A DNA stretch of 27,562 nt from assembly GCA_035478255.1 (NCBI GenBank), contig DATIJV010000071.1, positions 1 to 27,562 on the forward strand. Reading direction: 5' to 3'. Within the stretch, counting starts at the first letter, position 1. Every line of letters starts with the position of its first letter. The translations under genes were made by a program, and so were the position numbers. Positions 13,569 through 21,814 of the stretch are shown here, piece by piece. This DNA comes from DATIJJ01 sp035478255. Lineage in GTDB: Bacteria; Pseudomonadota; Gammaproteobacteria; DSM-16500. Below the pieces are notes generated by a model, which made no database searches, was not told the DNA's origin, and saw nothing but the letters and a program-made list of their open reading frames with translations.

Positions 13569-14811
13569 AACGAAGGGCCTCCACAGGTTCAGTGCGCGAT
13601 GCGCGCCATGCCGGATATAATGTTGCAAGTAAACTAAAAATAAGTGCGGCTAAACTGATACGAATGACGTCCATCGATTGTAATTCTGAAGGAAGATAAT
13701 TAACGAAATAAACACTCGATGAAAGAAATTGTACGTGAAAAATTGCTTCAATCCAGTCAACCAATTTTGTTACATTACTAGCCAATATTATCCCGCCTAC
13801 AACACCCAAGAACGTACCGACTACACCCACGATGGCGCCCTGAATGACAAAAATACCCATAATCATGCGAGGAGTTGCCCCAAATGTGCGTAAAATTGCA
13901 ATATCGGCTTCTTTGTCATTAACGACCATCATCAATGTACAAACCAGATTAAATACCGCGACAGCAATAATTAATAATAAAATAAAAAACATCATGGTTT
14001 TTTCCAAACTGACTGCATGAAACAATGCACCGAATTGTTCAGTCCAGTTTGTAATGCGCGCGTTAGGACCTAACTCAGCAAGTAACTGTTCTGAAACTTG
14101 CTGCGCAGCATATACATTTTTTATGCTCGCATGAACGCCCGACACCGACGCACCTAAACGCATTAATTTTTGCCCGTCGTGCAAATTGATAAATGCAAGT
14201 GTACCATCAAAACCAAAACCACTGCCCGCTCGAAAAATTCCAATTAAGGTAAAACGTTTAAATCGCGGAATGACACCCGCTGGCGTCAACGAAACTTCAG
14301 GAGTCATGATGGTGATTTTGTCACCCACTGAAGCATTTAGACGATTTGCGAGTTCTTCTCCTAAAATAATGTCAAATTGTCCGGGAATTAACTGGTCCAA
14401 TTGTCCTTGGACCATTTTTTCTGGGAGTTCAGTAATATTTTTTTCTAACGCAGGATCGATTCCATCCAAAATAGCTGGCTGAACAACACTATCATTGGTA
14501 ATGAGAATTTGTCCTGTCACAAAGGGTGCGACTGAAATGACATTGGGATTTTGTTTTACTAAACGCTCTACATCTTGCCAATTAGAAATATAATCTGCCA
14601 TTGTCGTCACTGTGATCGGCGGCACCATGCTAAATACGCGTTTTCTAATTTCGCCATCAAATCCATTCATCACAGACAAAACGGTAATTAAAACCAATAC
14701 GCCAAGTGCGATACCCAGCATCGACATTAACGAAATAAATGAAATAAAATGATTGCGGCGCTTTGCTCGCGTGTAGCGTAATCCAATAAAAAAAAATGCG
14801 GGTCGAAACAT
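13561..14811 (-). CDS. lolC: Lipoprotein-releasing system permease (LolC/LolE family)
   Basis: 416 aa with FtsX-type architecture: N-terminal FIGLRYTRAKRRNHFISFIS preceding membrane helix 1 (MLGIALGVLVLITVLSVMNG, about 30-49), a large periplasmic domain (50-~270), then three helices (MMFFILLLIIAVAVFNLVCT, IVGVVGTFLGVVGGIILASN, ISLAALIFSLLATLYPAW) and the C-terminal RASRTEPVEALRYE. In the Lol complex it extracts triacylated lipoproteins from the inner membrane. Only one permease gene is present beside lolD, whereas enterobacteria carry lolC and lolE; this single protein may work as a homodimer (LolF-like), or a second gene may be elsewhere. Its ATG shares one base with the tatD stop (TAATG). 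Confidence 0.93.
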   Translation of the reverse strand: MFRPAFFFIGLRYTRAKRRNHFISFISLMSMLGIALGVLVLITVLSVMNGFDGEIRKRVFSMVPPITVTTMADYISNWQDVERLVKQNPNVISVAPFVTGQILITNDSVVQPAILDGIDPALEKNITELPEKMVQGQLDQLIPGQFDIILGEELANRLNASVGDKITIMTPEVSLTPAGVIPRFKRFTLIGIFRAGSGFGFDGTLAFINLHDGQKLMRLGASVSGVHASIKNVYAAQQVSEQLLAELGPNARITNWTEQFGALFHAVSLEKTMMFFILLLIIAVAVFNLVCTLMMVVNDKEADIAILRTFGATPRMIMGIFVIQGAIVGVVGTFLGVVGGIILASNVTKLVDWIEAIFHVQFLSSSVYFVNYLPSELQSMDVIRISLAALIFSLLATLYPAWRASRTEPVEALRYE

Positions 14812-15596
14812 TACGCAATCCCATTAAAAAGTTTAAAAAAATTCGCTGTCGTTTGTTCCGCAATCAATTCAACTTCCACATTGCGCAATTTTGCGATGCA
14901 TTCGGCAACATAACGCACATATGCAGGCTGATTGGATTTTCCGCGAAAAGGAACCGGTGCAAGATATGGAGAATCTGTTTCAATCAACATTCGCTCCAAA
15001 GGCATTTCACGCGCGACTGTTTGAATTTCTTTCGCATTATTAAAAGTGACAATACCAGAAAATGAAATATAAAAATTTAAATCCATTGCTTTTCTCGCCA
15101 TTTCCATGTCTTCAGTAAAACAATGCAAAATTCCCCCGATTGATGCAGCATTTTCTTCTCTTAAAATTTTAAGGGTATCTTCTTTTGCCTGACGAGAATG
15201 TACAATTAAAGGTTTTCCAAGCGCTTGCGCTGCACGAATATGATGACGAAAACGTTCGCGCTGCCATTCCAGATCACCTGCACTCCGATAATAATCCAAA
15301 CCAGTTTCTCCGATTGCAATAATTTTTTTATCTTGCGCGAGTTGAATGAAATCTTCTACACAAGGTTCATGTTCAACTTCTTCATTAGGATGCAAGCCGA
15401 GAGATGCACTGACATTTTTATACGGTTGAATAATTTCCATCATGTGCGGAAAATCTTTTAATGTAATACAGACACAGAGAAAATGTTTCACGCCTTGATC
15501 TTCCGCAAATCGAAGAGCACAAGATAAATCTCCATTATATGGCGTTAAATCTAGCTGATCTAAATGACAATGTGAATCGATCATAATTTTGCCCAT
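14811..15596 (-). CDS. tatD: TatD-family metal-dependent deoxyribonuclease
   Basis: 261 aa amidohydrolase-like barrel. Metal-binding motifs visible: DSHCHLD (residues 7-13), GETGLDYYR, VHSRQA, LHCFTED and ETDSPYLAPVPFRGKSNQP. Family members are Mg-dependent 3'-5' DNases, usually implicated in DNA repair or degradation. ATG 15596 is used; the internal ATG at 15584 (MIDSHCHLD) overlaps the holB stop as ATGA and is an equally credible start. In the clamp-loader/tmk operon, as in many gammaproteobacteria; a pilZ gene sometimes found between holB and tatD is absent. Confidence 0.93.
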   Translation of the reverse strand: MGKIMIDSHCHLDQLDLTPYNGDLSCALRFAEDQGVKHFLCVCITLKDFPHMMEIIQPYKNVSASLGLHPNEEVEHEPCVEDFIQLAQDKKIIAIGETGLDYYRSAGDLEWQRERFRHHIRAAQALGKPLIVHSRQAKEDTLKILREENAASIGGILHCFTEDMEMARKAMDLNFYISFSGIVTFNNAKEIQTVAREMPLERMLIETDSPYLAPVPFRGKSNQPAYVRYVAECIAKLRNVEVELIAEQTTANFFKLFNGIA

Positions 15597-16564
15597 TGAA
15601 TAAATATTTCTTTAAACATTAATTGACGATTCACATTCATTAAATTCAAAATTTGCGCGTAAGCTTTCTGGATCAAATCATAATATTGCAATAAATTATT
15701 TGATGCCAGCTTGCCGGCAAGCTGGACAATTGATGCCTGATAATCAGAATTAATCAATTCAGCTTGAGAATAGGTTAATTTAAATTTCAACAAATCCCGC
15801 AGCCAAATCAGCAATAAATTCAATATCACTTTACAATCCTTGTCTTCCCATCGAGTGACAAACTGTAACGGATCAGCCTGCTGATTGCTTAATTGTATCA
15901 AACCGTCATATAAATCTCGACGTAATGAAAAAATATTATTGGCTATCAAATTATATGCTTGCAAGGGTGCGCCATCTGCTAAATTTAATGCTAATGGCAA
16001 CATTTCCATCTGGTCCTGATTAACTTTATTAGCCAGCCATGCTAACGCTTCTTCGCGTTTGGGTTTAGGAAAAATAATTTTCTGACAACGGCTGCCTATT
16101 GTCGCCGGCAATCGTAAACTTTGCTGACAAATTAAAATAAGCAGTGTATTGGCAGTTGGTTCTTCCAGGGTTTTCAGCAAGGCATTAGCTGCATAAATAT
16201 TCATGGCCGTTGCCGGATTAAGCACAATAATGCGATATCCGCCCAATAACGGCGTGTGATTGACAAAGCTCACAATTTCTCTTATTTGATCTATTTTTAT
16301 TTGCGTGCCTGTTTCAGGCTCAACCAGCATAAAATCTGGATGCGTTTTTGCTTTTTGTAAATGACACGAACGGCAATGGCCGCAAGGCTGATTTTCTTCG
16401 GGAGAATGACACAAAAGATAATTTGCAAATACGTCAGCAAATTGCTTTTTGCCTATTCCATCTCCTCCTGAAAATAATAACGCATGCGGCAAACAACTCT
16501 GTTCTTTACGCTGAAGTAAAGATTTCCATATTGTTTTTTGCCAAGGCAATATGATATCTCTCAT
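15581..16564 (-). CDS. holB: DNA polymerase III delta-prime subunit
   Basis: 327 aa clamp-loader subunit. A P-loop-like GGDGIGKKQ (residues 33-41) is followed by a zinc module with Cys52, Cys61, Cys64 and Cys67 (CGHCRSCHL), closely matching the spacing of the E. coli protein. The SRC motif (GSRCQKIIFP) that stimulates ATP hydrolysis in the neighbouring subunit is present. Helical C-terminal collar domain. It opens the sliding clamp with DnaX and HolA. Start ATG overlaps the tmk stop by four bases (ATGA). Confidence 0.94.
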   Translation of the reverse strand: MRDIILPWQKTIWKSLLQRKEQSCLPHALLFSGGDGIGKKQFADVFANYLLCHSPEENQPCGHCRSCHLQKAKTHPDFMLVEPETGTQIKIDQIREIVSFVNHTPLLGGYRIIVLNPATAMNIYAANALLKTLEEPTANTLLILICQQSLRLPATIGSRCQKIIFPKPKREEALAWLANKVNQDQMEMLPLALNLADGAPLQAYNLIANNIFSLRRDLYDGLIQLSNQQADPLQFVTRWEDKDCKVILNLLLIWLRDLLKFKLTYSQAELINSDYQASIVQLAGKLASNNLLQYYDLIQKAYAQILNLMNVNRQLMFKEIFIQWAKL

Positions 16565-17196
16565 AATAATTGGCTTAACTTTTTCTTCAATTCATTTTTG
16601 ACATGATCTAAAGGTTGGGCCGCATCTACAACATAAAATCTTTCAGAAAATTTTTCTGCGCGTTTTAAATAAACAGCTCGCACACGTTCAAAAAAATCAA
16701 TTTTCTCTTGCTCAATTCTATCTTGGGAACCACGATTTTTTGCGCGGGTTAAACCAATTTCTGGCGGCGCATCCAGTAAAATAGTTAAATGCGGCTGGAT
16801 ATTGCCGACAATCCAGTGATCCAGCATTTCAATGTGCGCCAGATTCATTTTTCTACCGCCGCCCTGATAGGCATAACTCGCATCAATAAAACGATCACTG
16901 ATGACCCATTTTCCTTTTTGCAGGGCAGGCAAAATAACATTTGTGATATGTTGTGCGCGGCAGGCAAACATTAATAATAATTCTGCATTGGGGGTCATGA
17001 CTTCTCGATCAGTTGGTGTTAATAAAATTTTCCGAATATCTTCCGCGATCATTGTACCGCCCGGCTCTCGCGTCAAAACAAAATCCTGTTTTTTTTCTGT
17101 TAAATAATTTTGAATGGTTTCGACGGCCGTCGTTTTGCCTACACCTTCAATCCCTTCAATGCTGATAAATTTGTTAGTCAGTGTTTTTTCCATCAT
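16561..17196 (-). CDS. tmk: Thymidylate kinase
   Basis: 211 aa; phosphorylates dTMP to dTDP for DNA synthesis. P-loop IEGIEGVGKTTAVE (about 13-26), substrate motif LTREPGGTMIAEDIR, DR(F/Y) motif SDRFIDASYAYQGGGR and a LID segment GSQDRIEQEK are all visible. Two ATGs are adjacent (17196 and 17193); AGGAAG touches the first, so the second is probably used. Lies 12 bp after mltG. Confidence 0.96.
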   Translation of the reverse strand: MMEKTLTNKFISIEGIEGVGKTTAVETIQNYLTEKKQDFVLTREPGGTMIAEDIRKILLTPTDREVMTPNAELLLMFACRAQHITNVILPALQKGKWVISDRFIDASYAYQGGGRKMNLAHIEMLDHWIVGNIQPHLTILLDAPPEIGLTRAKNRGSQDRIEQEKIDFFERVRAVYLKRAEKFSERFYVVDAAQPLDHVKNELKKKLSQLL

Positions 17197-17208
17197 CTTC
17201 CTGGAGCT

Positions 17209-18294
17209 CTAAAAATAATTATAAATTTCAGGCGATACCGTTTTTAAAAAATAAGAGCGAACCAAGCTATCATTAAAATAAATTTGATTTTCGCGCGCAT
17301 TGATGACAGCAGCGTTGTGCTCGTTTAATGTGGCAGAAAATTGATGCCCCTCCTCTTTTAAATGACTCTTTGCCACAAAGTAATAATAGTCATGATGCTC
17401 TGGATGCAAAGCAGCTGAAATGGATTCCTGGCTTGGAATCGCAATGGGTGTAGGAGGCAACCCTCTATATTTGTAAGTATTATAAGGGCTTTCTACCTGC
17501 ATATCTGTTTTGTAGATAGTACCATTATAGTGTGAACCCGTAGCATAAATAATAGTAGGATCCATTTGCAATAGCATATTTTTTCTTAAACGATTGACAA
17601 TCACTCCGGCAATCAGGGGACGCTCTTTATTTAAAGCTGTTTCTTTTTCGACAAGAGAGGCAACCGTCAAAATGTCATTTTGTGTTTGATAAGGTAATCC
17701 GGGATCACGATTTTTCCATGCATGATCTAATGTCGTTTGCATTTTTTGAAAAGCCCGTTTTAATAAAAGCAAATCGGATGATCCTTTCGCAAAATAATAG
17801 GTATCTGGATAAAATCGCCCTTCGGGGCTTAGCGCAGGTTGTTTTAAATAAGCCATAATGGCGGCATCAGTCATGGAAGCAGAGTCATGTTGCAAATTGG
17901 GCTCATGTTCCAGTATGTCGCGAAGATGTTTGAAATTCCAGCCTGCGATGATTGTGAAAGTATAGTGGAACATGCCTGTTCCAGAGGTAATTTGCGTCAG
18001 CAAGCTTGAAGGTGTCGTGTCTTTGAGGAATATATAATCGCCGGCTTTGAGTTCTTGTTCGTTTCCTTTTAAGTAAATTAAGGCATTAAATAAAAAAGGA
18101 TGTTTAATCAGATTTAAGGAATATAAGTCATGAACGACTGATTTCATTGACGCGCCGGGAACCACGGTATATCTCACACCGGGTTCTTCAGGAACGATTG
18201 AGCCATACAAAAATTTGACCCAGATCATTAAAAATACGAAAAGAAAAAACAGAATGCCTGTGGTTATTTTTAAAATGCGATTTTTGTTTGACAC
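17209..18294 (-). CDS. mltG: Endolytic murein transglycosylase MltG (YceG)
   Basis: Inner-membrane lytic transglycosylase that cuts nascent glycan strands and is thought to terminate their elongation. I start at GTG 18294 because AAGAGG lies nine bases before it; the longer ATG frame (18348) begins inside a dispersed repeat and lacks an RBS. From the GTG the protein is 361 aa: one membrane helix (ILFFLFVFLMIWVKFLYG), a LysM-like segment (RYTVVPGASMKSVVHDLYSL), and the YceG domain with catalytic Glu216 in LTVASLVEKETALNKERPL, followed by LQMDPTIIYATG and YRGLPPTPIAIPSQES. Upstream, fabF has been lost, so mltG now follows acpP directly. Confidence 0.93.
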   Translation of the reverse strand: MSNKNRILKITTGILFFLFVFLMIWVKFLYGSIVPEEPGVRYTVVPGASMKSVVHDLYSLNLIKHPFLFNALIYLKGNEQELKAGDYIFLKDTTPSSLLTQITSGTGMFHYTFTIIAGWNFKHLRDILEHEPNLQHDSASMTDAAIMAYLKQPALSPEGRFYPDTYYFAKGSSDLLLLKRAFQKMQTTLDHAWKNRDPGLPYQTQNDILTVASLVEKETALNKERPLIAGVIVNRLRKNMLLQMDPTIIYATGSHYNGTIYKTDMQVESPYNTYKYRGLPPTPIAIPSQESISAALHPEHHDYYYFVAKSHLKEEGHQFSATLNEHNAAVINARENQIYFNDSLVRSYFLKTVSPEIYNYF

Positions 18295-18319
18295 GGCCGG
18301 CCTCTTTTTTTTGAAGCTT

Positions 18320-18354
18320 AGTAATAGCTCAGTCCCATGGGTTGTCATCCCGGA
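18320..18354. repeat. Short dispersed repeat at the fabF deletion scar
   Basis: GTAATAGCTCAGTCCCATGG followed by GTTGTCATCCCGGAAT. The same sequence, with a 12-bp insertion, recurs at 27501-27549. It lies between the fabF remnant and the mltG RBS and includes the ATG that opens the longer mltG frame. Confidence 0.7.
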
Positions 18355-18401
18355 ATGCTGATCATTCCAAGACCTGTCACAACAACGCGCTTTTTACTCA
18401 A
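18345..18401 (-). pseudogene. fabF: fabF remnant (first 15 codons of beta-ketoacyl-ACP synthase II)
   Basis: Reading from TTG 18401 with AGGTG six bases upstream gives MSKKRVVVTGLGMIS, the characteristic FabF N-terminus, then I-P-G and a stop at 18345. Homology ends abruptly near 18357, where the dispersed repeat begins. Position between acpP and mltG is exactly where fabF sits in related clusters. About 1.2 kb of the gene is gone. The elongating condensing enzyme must therefore come from a fabF or fabB elsewhere in the genome, if present. The 90 bp between this remnant and acpP hold only a small GCCGTG/CACGGC hairpin. Confidence 0.8.
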
Positions 18402-18501
18402 GGCAAACACCTCTTAAACAAGAATTGCAGCCGTGCACACGGCGTAACAGGACACAAAACTCACTCACCCGCCCGCTTACGCCGCTATAAACTGCAATAA
18501 C

Positions 18502-18747
18502 TTAACTTGCTTTTTCCAAATGAGCATTGATATAATCAATAGCTTGTTGAATAGTTGTAATTTTTTCTGCATCTTCATCAGGAATTTCTGTTTCAAATTC
18601 TTCTTCCAATGCCATTACCAACTCAACAGTATCCAGAGAATCTGCGCCTAAATCATCTACAAAAGAAGAATCATTCGTAATTTCTTCTTCTTTAACGCCT
18701 AATTGTTCAACAACAATCTTTTTAACGCGTGCTTCAACAGTACTCAT
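18502..18747 (-). CDS. acpP: Acyl carrier protein
   Basis: 81 aa, strongly acidic four-helix carrier. Phosphopantetheine attachment Ser37 lies in GADSLDTVELVMALEEEF. AGAGGA precedes the ATG. It carries growing acyl chains for FabH, FabD and FabG encoded upstream and donates to PlsX. It is separated from fabG by a terminator-like hairpin and an inserted element 1, so it probably has its own promoter. Confidence 0.98.
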   Translation of the reverse strand: MSTVEARVKKIVVEQLGVKEEEITNDSSFVDDLGADSLDTVELVMALEEEFETEIPDEDAEKITTIQQAIDYINAHLEKAS

Positions 18748-18791
18748 GTACGTTTTTCCTCTTTTAAATTAAAAATCCTATTAAAAAAAAC

Positions 18792-19006
18792 TGTAAGTGT
18801 TCGGTGACAGTCGCGCGGTTCTTTATTTTTACCTCCTTCCCCTATCCCCTTCCTCCCAGAAAAACACTGGGAGGAAGGGGGACGCTTCGATATAGATGCG
18901 CTTAATAAGAGCGCCCCCTTCCTCTAAGCGTGTTTTTCGCTTGGAGGAAGGGGATAGGGGAAGGAAGTTTATACCTCTCACCGAATACTTACGCCGAACA
19001 CTTACA
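18792..19006. repeat. Element 1, copy D, between fabG and acpP
   Basis: Outer ends TGTAAGTGTTCGG and CCGAACACTTACA are exact complements. Pyrimidine mirror tract 18832-18856, inner hairpin arms, centre ATAGATGCGCTTAATAAGAG, and purine tract 18943-18967 with one change (ends GGAAG). The right side carries the end motif twice in tandem (CACCGAATACTTAC then GCCGAACACTTACA). No flanking target duplication is visible. It occupies most of the 365-bp gap between acpP and fabG. Confidence 0.82.
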
Positions 19007-19067
19007 AAATACTGATTAGTTTAGTTAAAAAACTATAACTTTCAAGCGTATTTTTTTAGAATATTCA

Positions 19068-19107
19068 TTTTTAGGAATTATTACCTAAAAAGATGGGTAT
19101 ACCCATC
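19068..19107 (-). terminator. Terminator-like hairpins downstream of fabG
   Basis: On the minus strand, five bases after the fabG stop, GATGGG-TATA-CCCATC (19092-19107) is followed at once by TTTTT, the form of an intrinsic terminator. The T-run then begins a second stem TTTTTAGG/CCTAAAAA (19068-19091), which could act in either direction. This would separate acpP transcription, at least partly, from the fabHDG genes. Confidence 0.6.
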
Positions 19108-19112
19108 GCACC

Positions 19113-19856
19113 TCAAGCCATATACATTCCGCCATTCACATGCAAAGTCTGGCCAGTAATATAATTCGCTGAATCCGATACCAGAAAAACAACGGTATTC
19201 GCAATATCTTCAGGCTGTCCCAAACGCTGCATCGGAATTTTTTGTAATAATATCGCGCGTTGCTCTTCAGCCAAGCCGCGAGTCATATCGGTATCAATAA
19301 ACCCTGGCGCAACAGCATTCACAGTAATGTCGCGGGAACCGACTTCCTGTGCTAGCGACTTGGTAAATCCAATTAAACCAGCTTTAGCGGCTGAATAATT
19401 TACTTGGCCCGGATTTCCTGTCACCCCCACCACGGAAGTGATATTAATAATTCGCCCCCAACGTGCTCTTAACATGTCCCGCAAACAGGCTTTGCTCAGA
19501 CGATAAATAGAATTAAGATTGGTTTCTATAACTTTTAACCATTCATCATCTTTCATGCGCAATAATAAATTATCTTGTGTAATGGCTGCATTATTGACCA
19601 AAATAGTTGGCATACCATAACGCTCTTTCATTAAAGCCAATGCAGCATCAATGGATTCCTGATCAGCCACATTTAAGGAAATTCCTGTTCCCTGAATACC
19701 GTTTTTTTCAAATTGCATCCTGATATTGTCAGCACCTTCCTGAGTCGTCGCTGTTCCAACAACAGTTATTCCTTCACGACCCAAACCCAGCGCAATGGCA
19801 AGACCAATTCCGCGGCTCGCTCCCGTGATTAAAGCTATACGTGTGTTTTTTTCCAT
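19113..19856 (-). CDS. fabG: 3-oxoacyl-ACP reductase FabG
   Basis: 247 aa short-chain dehydrogenase; NADPH-dependent reduction of beta-ketoacyl-ACP. Cofactor motif TGASRGIGLAIA (11-22), NNA (88-90), catalytic Ser141, Tyr154 and Lys158 (ITSVVGVTGNPGQVNYSAAK), and C-terminal YITGQTLHVNGGMYMA. Strong RBS AGGAGAAGT before the ATG. The leader contains a perfect palindrome that also spans the fabD stop. Confidence 0.97.
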   Translation of the reverse strand: MEKNTRIALITGASRGIGLAIALGLGREGITVVGTATTQEGADNIRMQFEKNGIQGTGISLNVADQESIDAALALMKERYGMPTILVNNAAITQDNLLLRMKDDEWLKVIETNLNSIYRLSKACLRDMLRARWGRIINITSVVGVTGNPGQVNYSAAKAGLIGFTKSLAQEVGSRDITVNAVAPGFIDTDMTRGLAEEQRAILLQKIPMQRLGQPEDIANTVVFLVSDSANYITGQTLHVNGGMYMA

Positions 19857-19867
19857 ACTTCTCCTAG

Positions 19868-19897
19868 AGGGGCTGTCGTCAATTGACGACAGGCCCT
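19868..19897. promoter_or_regulatory. Perfect 20-bp palindrome at the fabD-fabG junction
   Basis: CTGTCGTCAA followed by its exact complement TTGACGACAG at 19873-19892, extended by AGGG/CCCT beyond one mismatch. It contains the fabD stop codon (19879-19881) and ends just before the fabG RBS. It could be an operator, an RNA hairpin that modulates fabG translation, or an RNase site; no T-tract follows, so it is not an intrinsic terminator. Confidence 0.6.
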
Positions 19898-20817
19898 AAC
19901 AAATTTTGTAAATTTGCCAAATCATTGGTATTAGCTAATTGCATATCAGAAACAATGCGTTTATTTAATCCACTTAATACTTTACCCGGACCACATTCAA
20001 TAATCTGAGTAATGCCCTGATTTTTAAAATTTTGAATAATTTCCACCCACCGTACCGGCATAAATAACTGACGTGTGAGACCTTTTTTTATATTGTCGGA
20101 ACTATCATATATAGTTACATCAACATTATTGATCACCGGCAAAACAGGTGGTTTGATATCCATTCTTTCTAATAAAGCACCCAGTTTCTCTGCTGCAGGC
20201 TTCATGAGAACACAATGCGATGGGACACTGACAGATAATTGTTTTGCTAACTTCGCCCCTTTTTCTTTTGCGAGATCAATCGCCCGCAAAACAGCCGCAA
20301 TATGGCCCGCAATCACGACCTGTCCCGGACTATTAAAATTAGCAGGTGCCAAGACTTCCTTTAATGCAGCCTCTTCACAAATTTTCTGTATCGCGTCATC
20401 ATCCAAACCTACAATGGCAGCTAATGCGCCTTTTCCGGCAGGGACCGCTTCCTGCATATAGTGACCACGTGCAGCAACTAGTTTAACTGCATCGGTAAAT
20501 TTCAATGCGCCTGCACAAACCAGCGCCGTATATTCACCTAAACTATGCCCCGCCAGGATTTTCGGCTGAATATTTTTTTCCGTTTTCAAAATACGCCAAA
20601 TCGCATAAGAAGCAGTCAATAAAGCAGGCTGCGTATGCGTGGTTTTATCCAATTCTTCAGCGGGGCCCTCTTGCGTCAGTTTCCACAAATCATAACCTAA
20701 TATTTCCGATGCTTCTCTGAATGTCGCTTTGACTTCAGAAAATTCTTCTGAAATATCAGCAAGCATGCCGAGTGATTGTGAACCCTGTCCAGGGAAAACT
20801 AAACTTGATGAGGCCAT
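19879..20817 (-). CDS. fabD: Malonyl-CoA-ACP transacylase FabD
   Basis: 312 aa. Loads malonyl groups onto ACP for chain elongation. FPGQGSQSLGML at the N-terminus, nucleophile Ser92 in GHSLGEYTALVCAG, catalytic His201 in VSVPSHCVLM (same numbering as the E. coli enzyme), and the QIIECGPGKVLSGL motif near the C-terminus. Lies 15 bp after fabH with a weak AGAGAT ribosome site. Confidence 0.97.
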   Translation of the reverse strand: MASSSLVFPGQGSQSLGMLADISEEFSEVKATFREASEILGYDLWKLTQEGPAEELDKTTHTQPALLTASYAIWRILKTEKNIQPKILAGHSLGEYTALVCAGALKFTDAVKLVAARGHYMQEAVPAGKGALAAIVGLDDDAIQKICEEAALKEVLAPANFNSPGQVVIAGHIAAVLRAIDLAKEKGAKLAKQLSVSVPSHCVLMKPAAEKLGALLERMDIKPPVLPVINNVDVTIYDSSDNIKKGLTRQLFMPVRWVEIIQNFKNQGITQIIECGPGKVLSGLNKRIVSDMQLANTNDLANLQNLLGPVVN

Positions 20818-20832
20818 GATGATATCTCTATT

Positions 20833-21798
20833 TTAATATCGAATTAATGCAGAACCCCAAGCCAGACCGCCGCCAAAACCTTCAAATAACAACATATCAC
20901 CACGCTTGATACGACCATCGCGAACTGCTTTATCAAATGCCAGCGGAATCGATGCACTAGAAGTATTGCCTTGATCTTCTAAAGTAATCGCCACTCTATC
21001 GAGCGGCAAATCCAGTTTTTTTGCCATTGATTGAATAATACGAATATTCGCCTGGTGCGGAACTAACCAATCCACAGCAGATTTATCAAGTGAGTTAGCC
21101 GTGAGTGTTTCGTCAAACAAATCACCTAAAATATTGACGGCCAGTTTAAACAATTGATTGCCCGTCATCTGAATGTAAAGCGCCTGTTCTACATCCATGG
21201 GCTTACCAATACTCACACTGAGAGATAATACATCTTTATAATTTCCATCAGCATGCAAATGCGTAGATAAAATTCCAGGTTTATCACCCGCGCCTAACAC
21301 CACAGCACCCGCGCCATCGCCAAATAATACACACGTGGTGCGATCATTCCAATTAACAATACGCGACATCACTTCACTGCCAATGACCAGCGCATATTTG
21401 ATTTGTTTATTTCGAATAAATTGATCGGCAATACTTAATCCATACATAAAACCCGCGCAGGCAGTCGAGTTCAAATCAAATGCTGCACATCCTGAAATCC
21501 CCAGTTTTTGCTGCAACAAACATGCAGTGCTCGGAAACATTTTTTCAGGAGTCGTCGTCGCGATAATAATCATTTCAATATCTGCAGGTGTAATACCTGC
21601 CGCATCCATCGCTCGACGCGAAGCTGACTCAGCCATGGTTAAAGCACTTTCATGCGCTTCTGCCACATGACGTTTATGAATACCCGTACGCTCCACAATC
21701 CATTCATTGGTTGTATCAACCATTTTTTCCAAATCAAAATTTGTCAGAATTTTCTCAGGCAGATAACTGCCAGTCCCTAAAATCTGTGAATACGTCAT
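20833..21798 (-). CDS. fabH: Beta-ketoacyl-ACP synthase III FabH
   Basis: 321 aa. Condenses acetyl-CoA with malonyl-ACP to start fatty acid synthesis. Active-site Cys114 in STACAGFMYG, His in LVPHQANIRII and Asn in QGNTSSASIPLAF form the full triad. AAGAGGTG precedes the ATG. Since fabF is broken downstream, this is the only intact condensing enzyme in the window; it cannot normally replace FabF/FabB for elongation. Confidence 0.97.
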   Translation of the reverse strand: MTYSQILGTGSYLPEKILTNFDLEKMVDTTNEWIVERTGIHKRHVAEAHESALTMAESASRRAMDAAGITPADIEMIIIATTTPEKMFPSTACLLQQKLGISGCAAFDLNSTACAGFMYGLSIADQFIRNKQIKYALVIGSEVMSRIVNWNDRTTCVLFGDGAGAVVLGAGDKPGILSTHLHADGNYKDVLSLSVSIGKPMDVEQALYIQMTGNQLFKLAVNILGDLFDETLTANSLDKSAVDWLVPHQANIRIIQSMAKKLDLPLDRVAITLEDQGNTSSASIPLAFDKAVRDGRIKRGDMLLFEGFGGGLAWGSALIRY

Positions 21799-21814
21799 AA
21801 CAGGTACACCTCTT

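Noticed and set aside
18768..18796. Apparent acpP promoter with TTACAG in the element 1 terminus and TTTAAT 17 bp later
   Set aside because: The predicted start falls on the acpP ribosome-binding site, leaving no usable leader; both boxes are weak and lie in A/T runs.
20075..20461. 128-codon open frame antisense to fabD
   Set aside because: Lies wholly within fabD, whose catalytic motifs are intact; no recognisable protein features.
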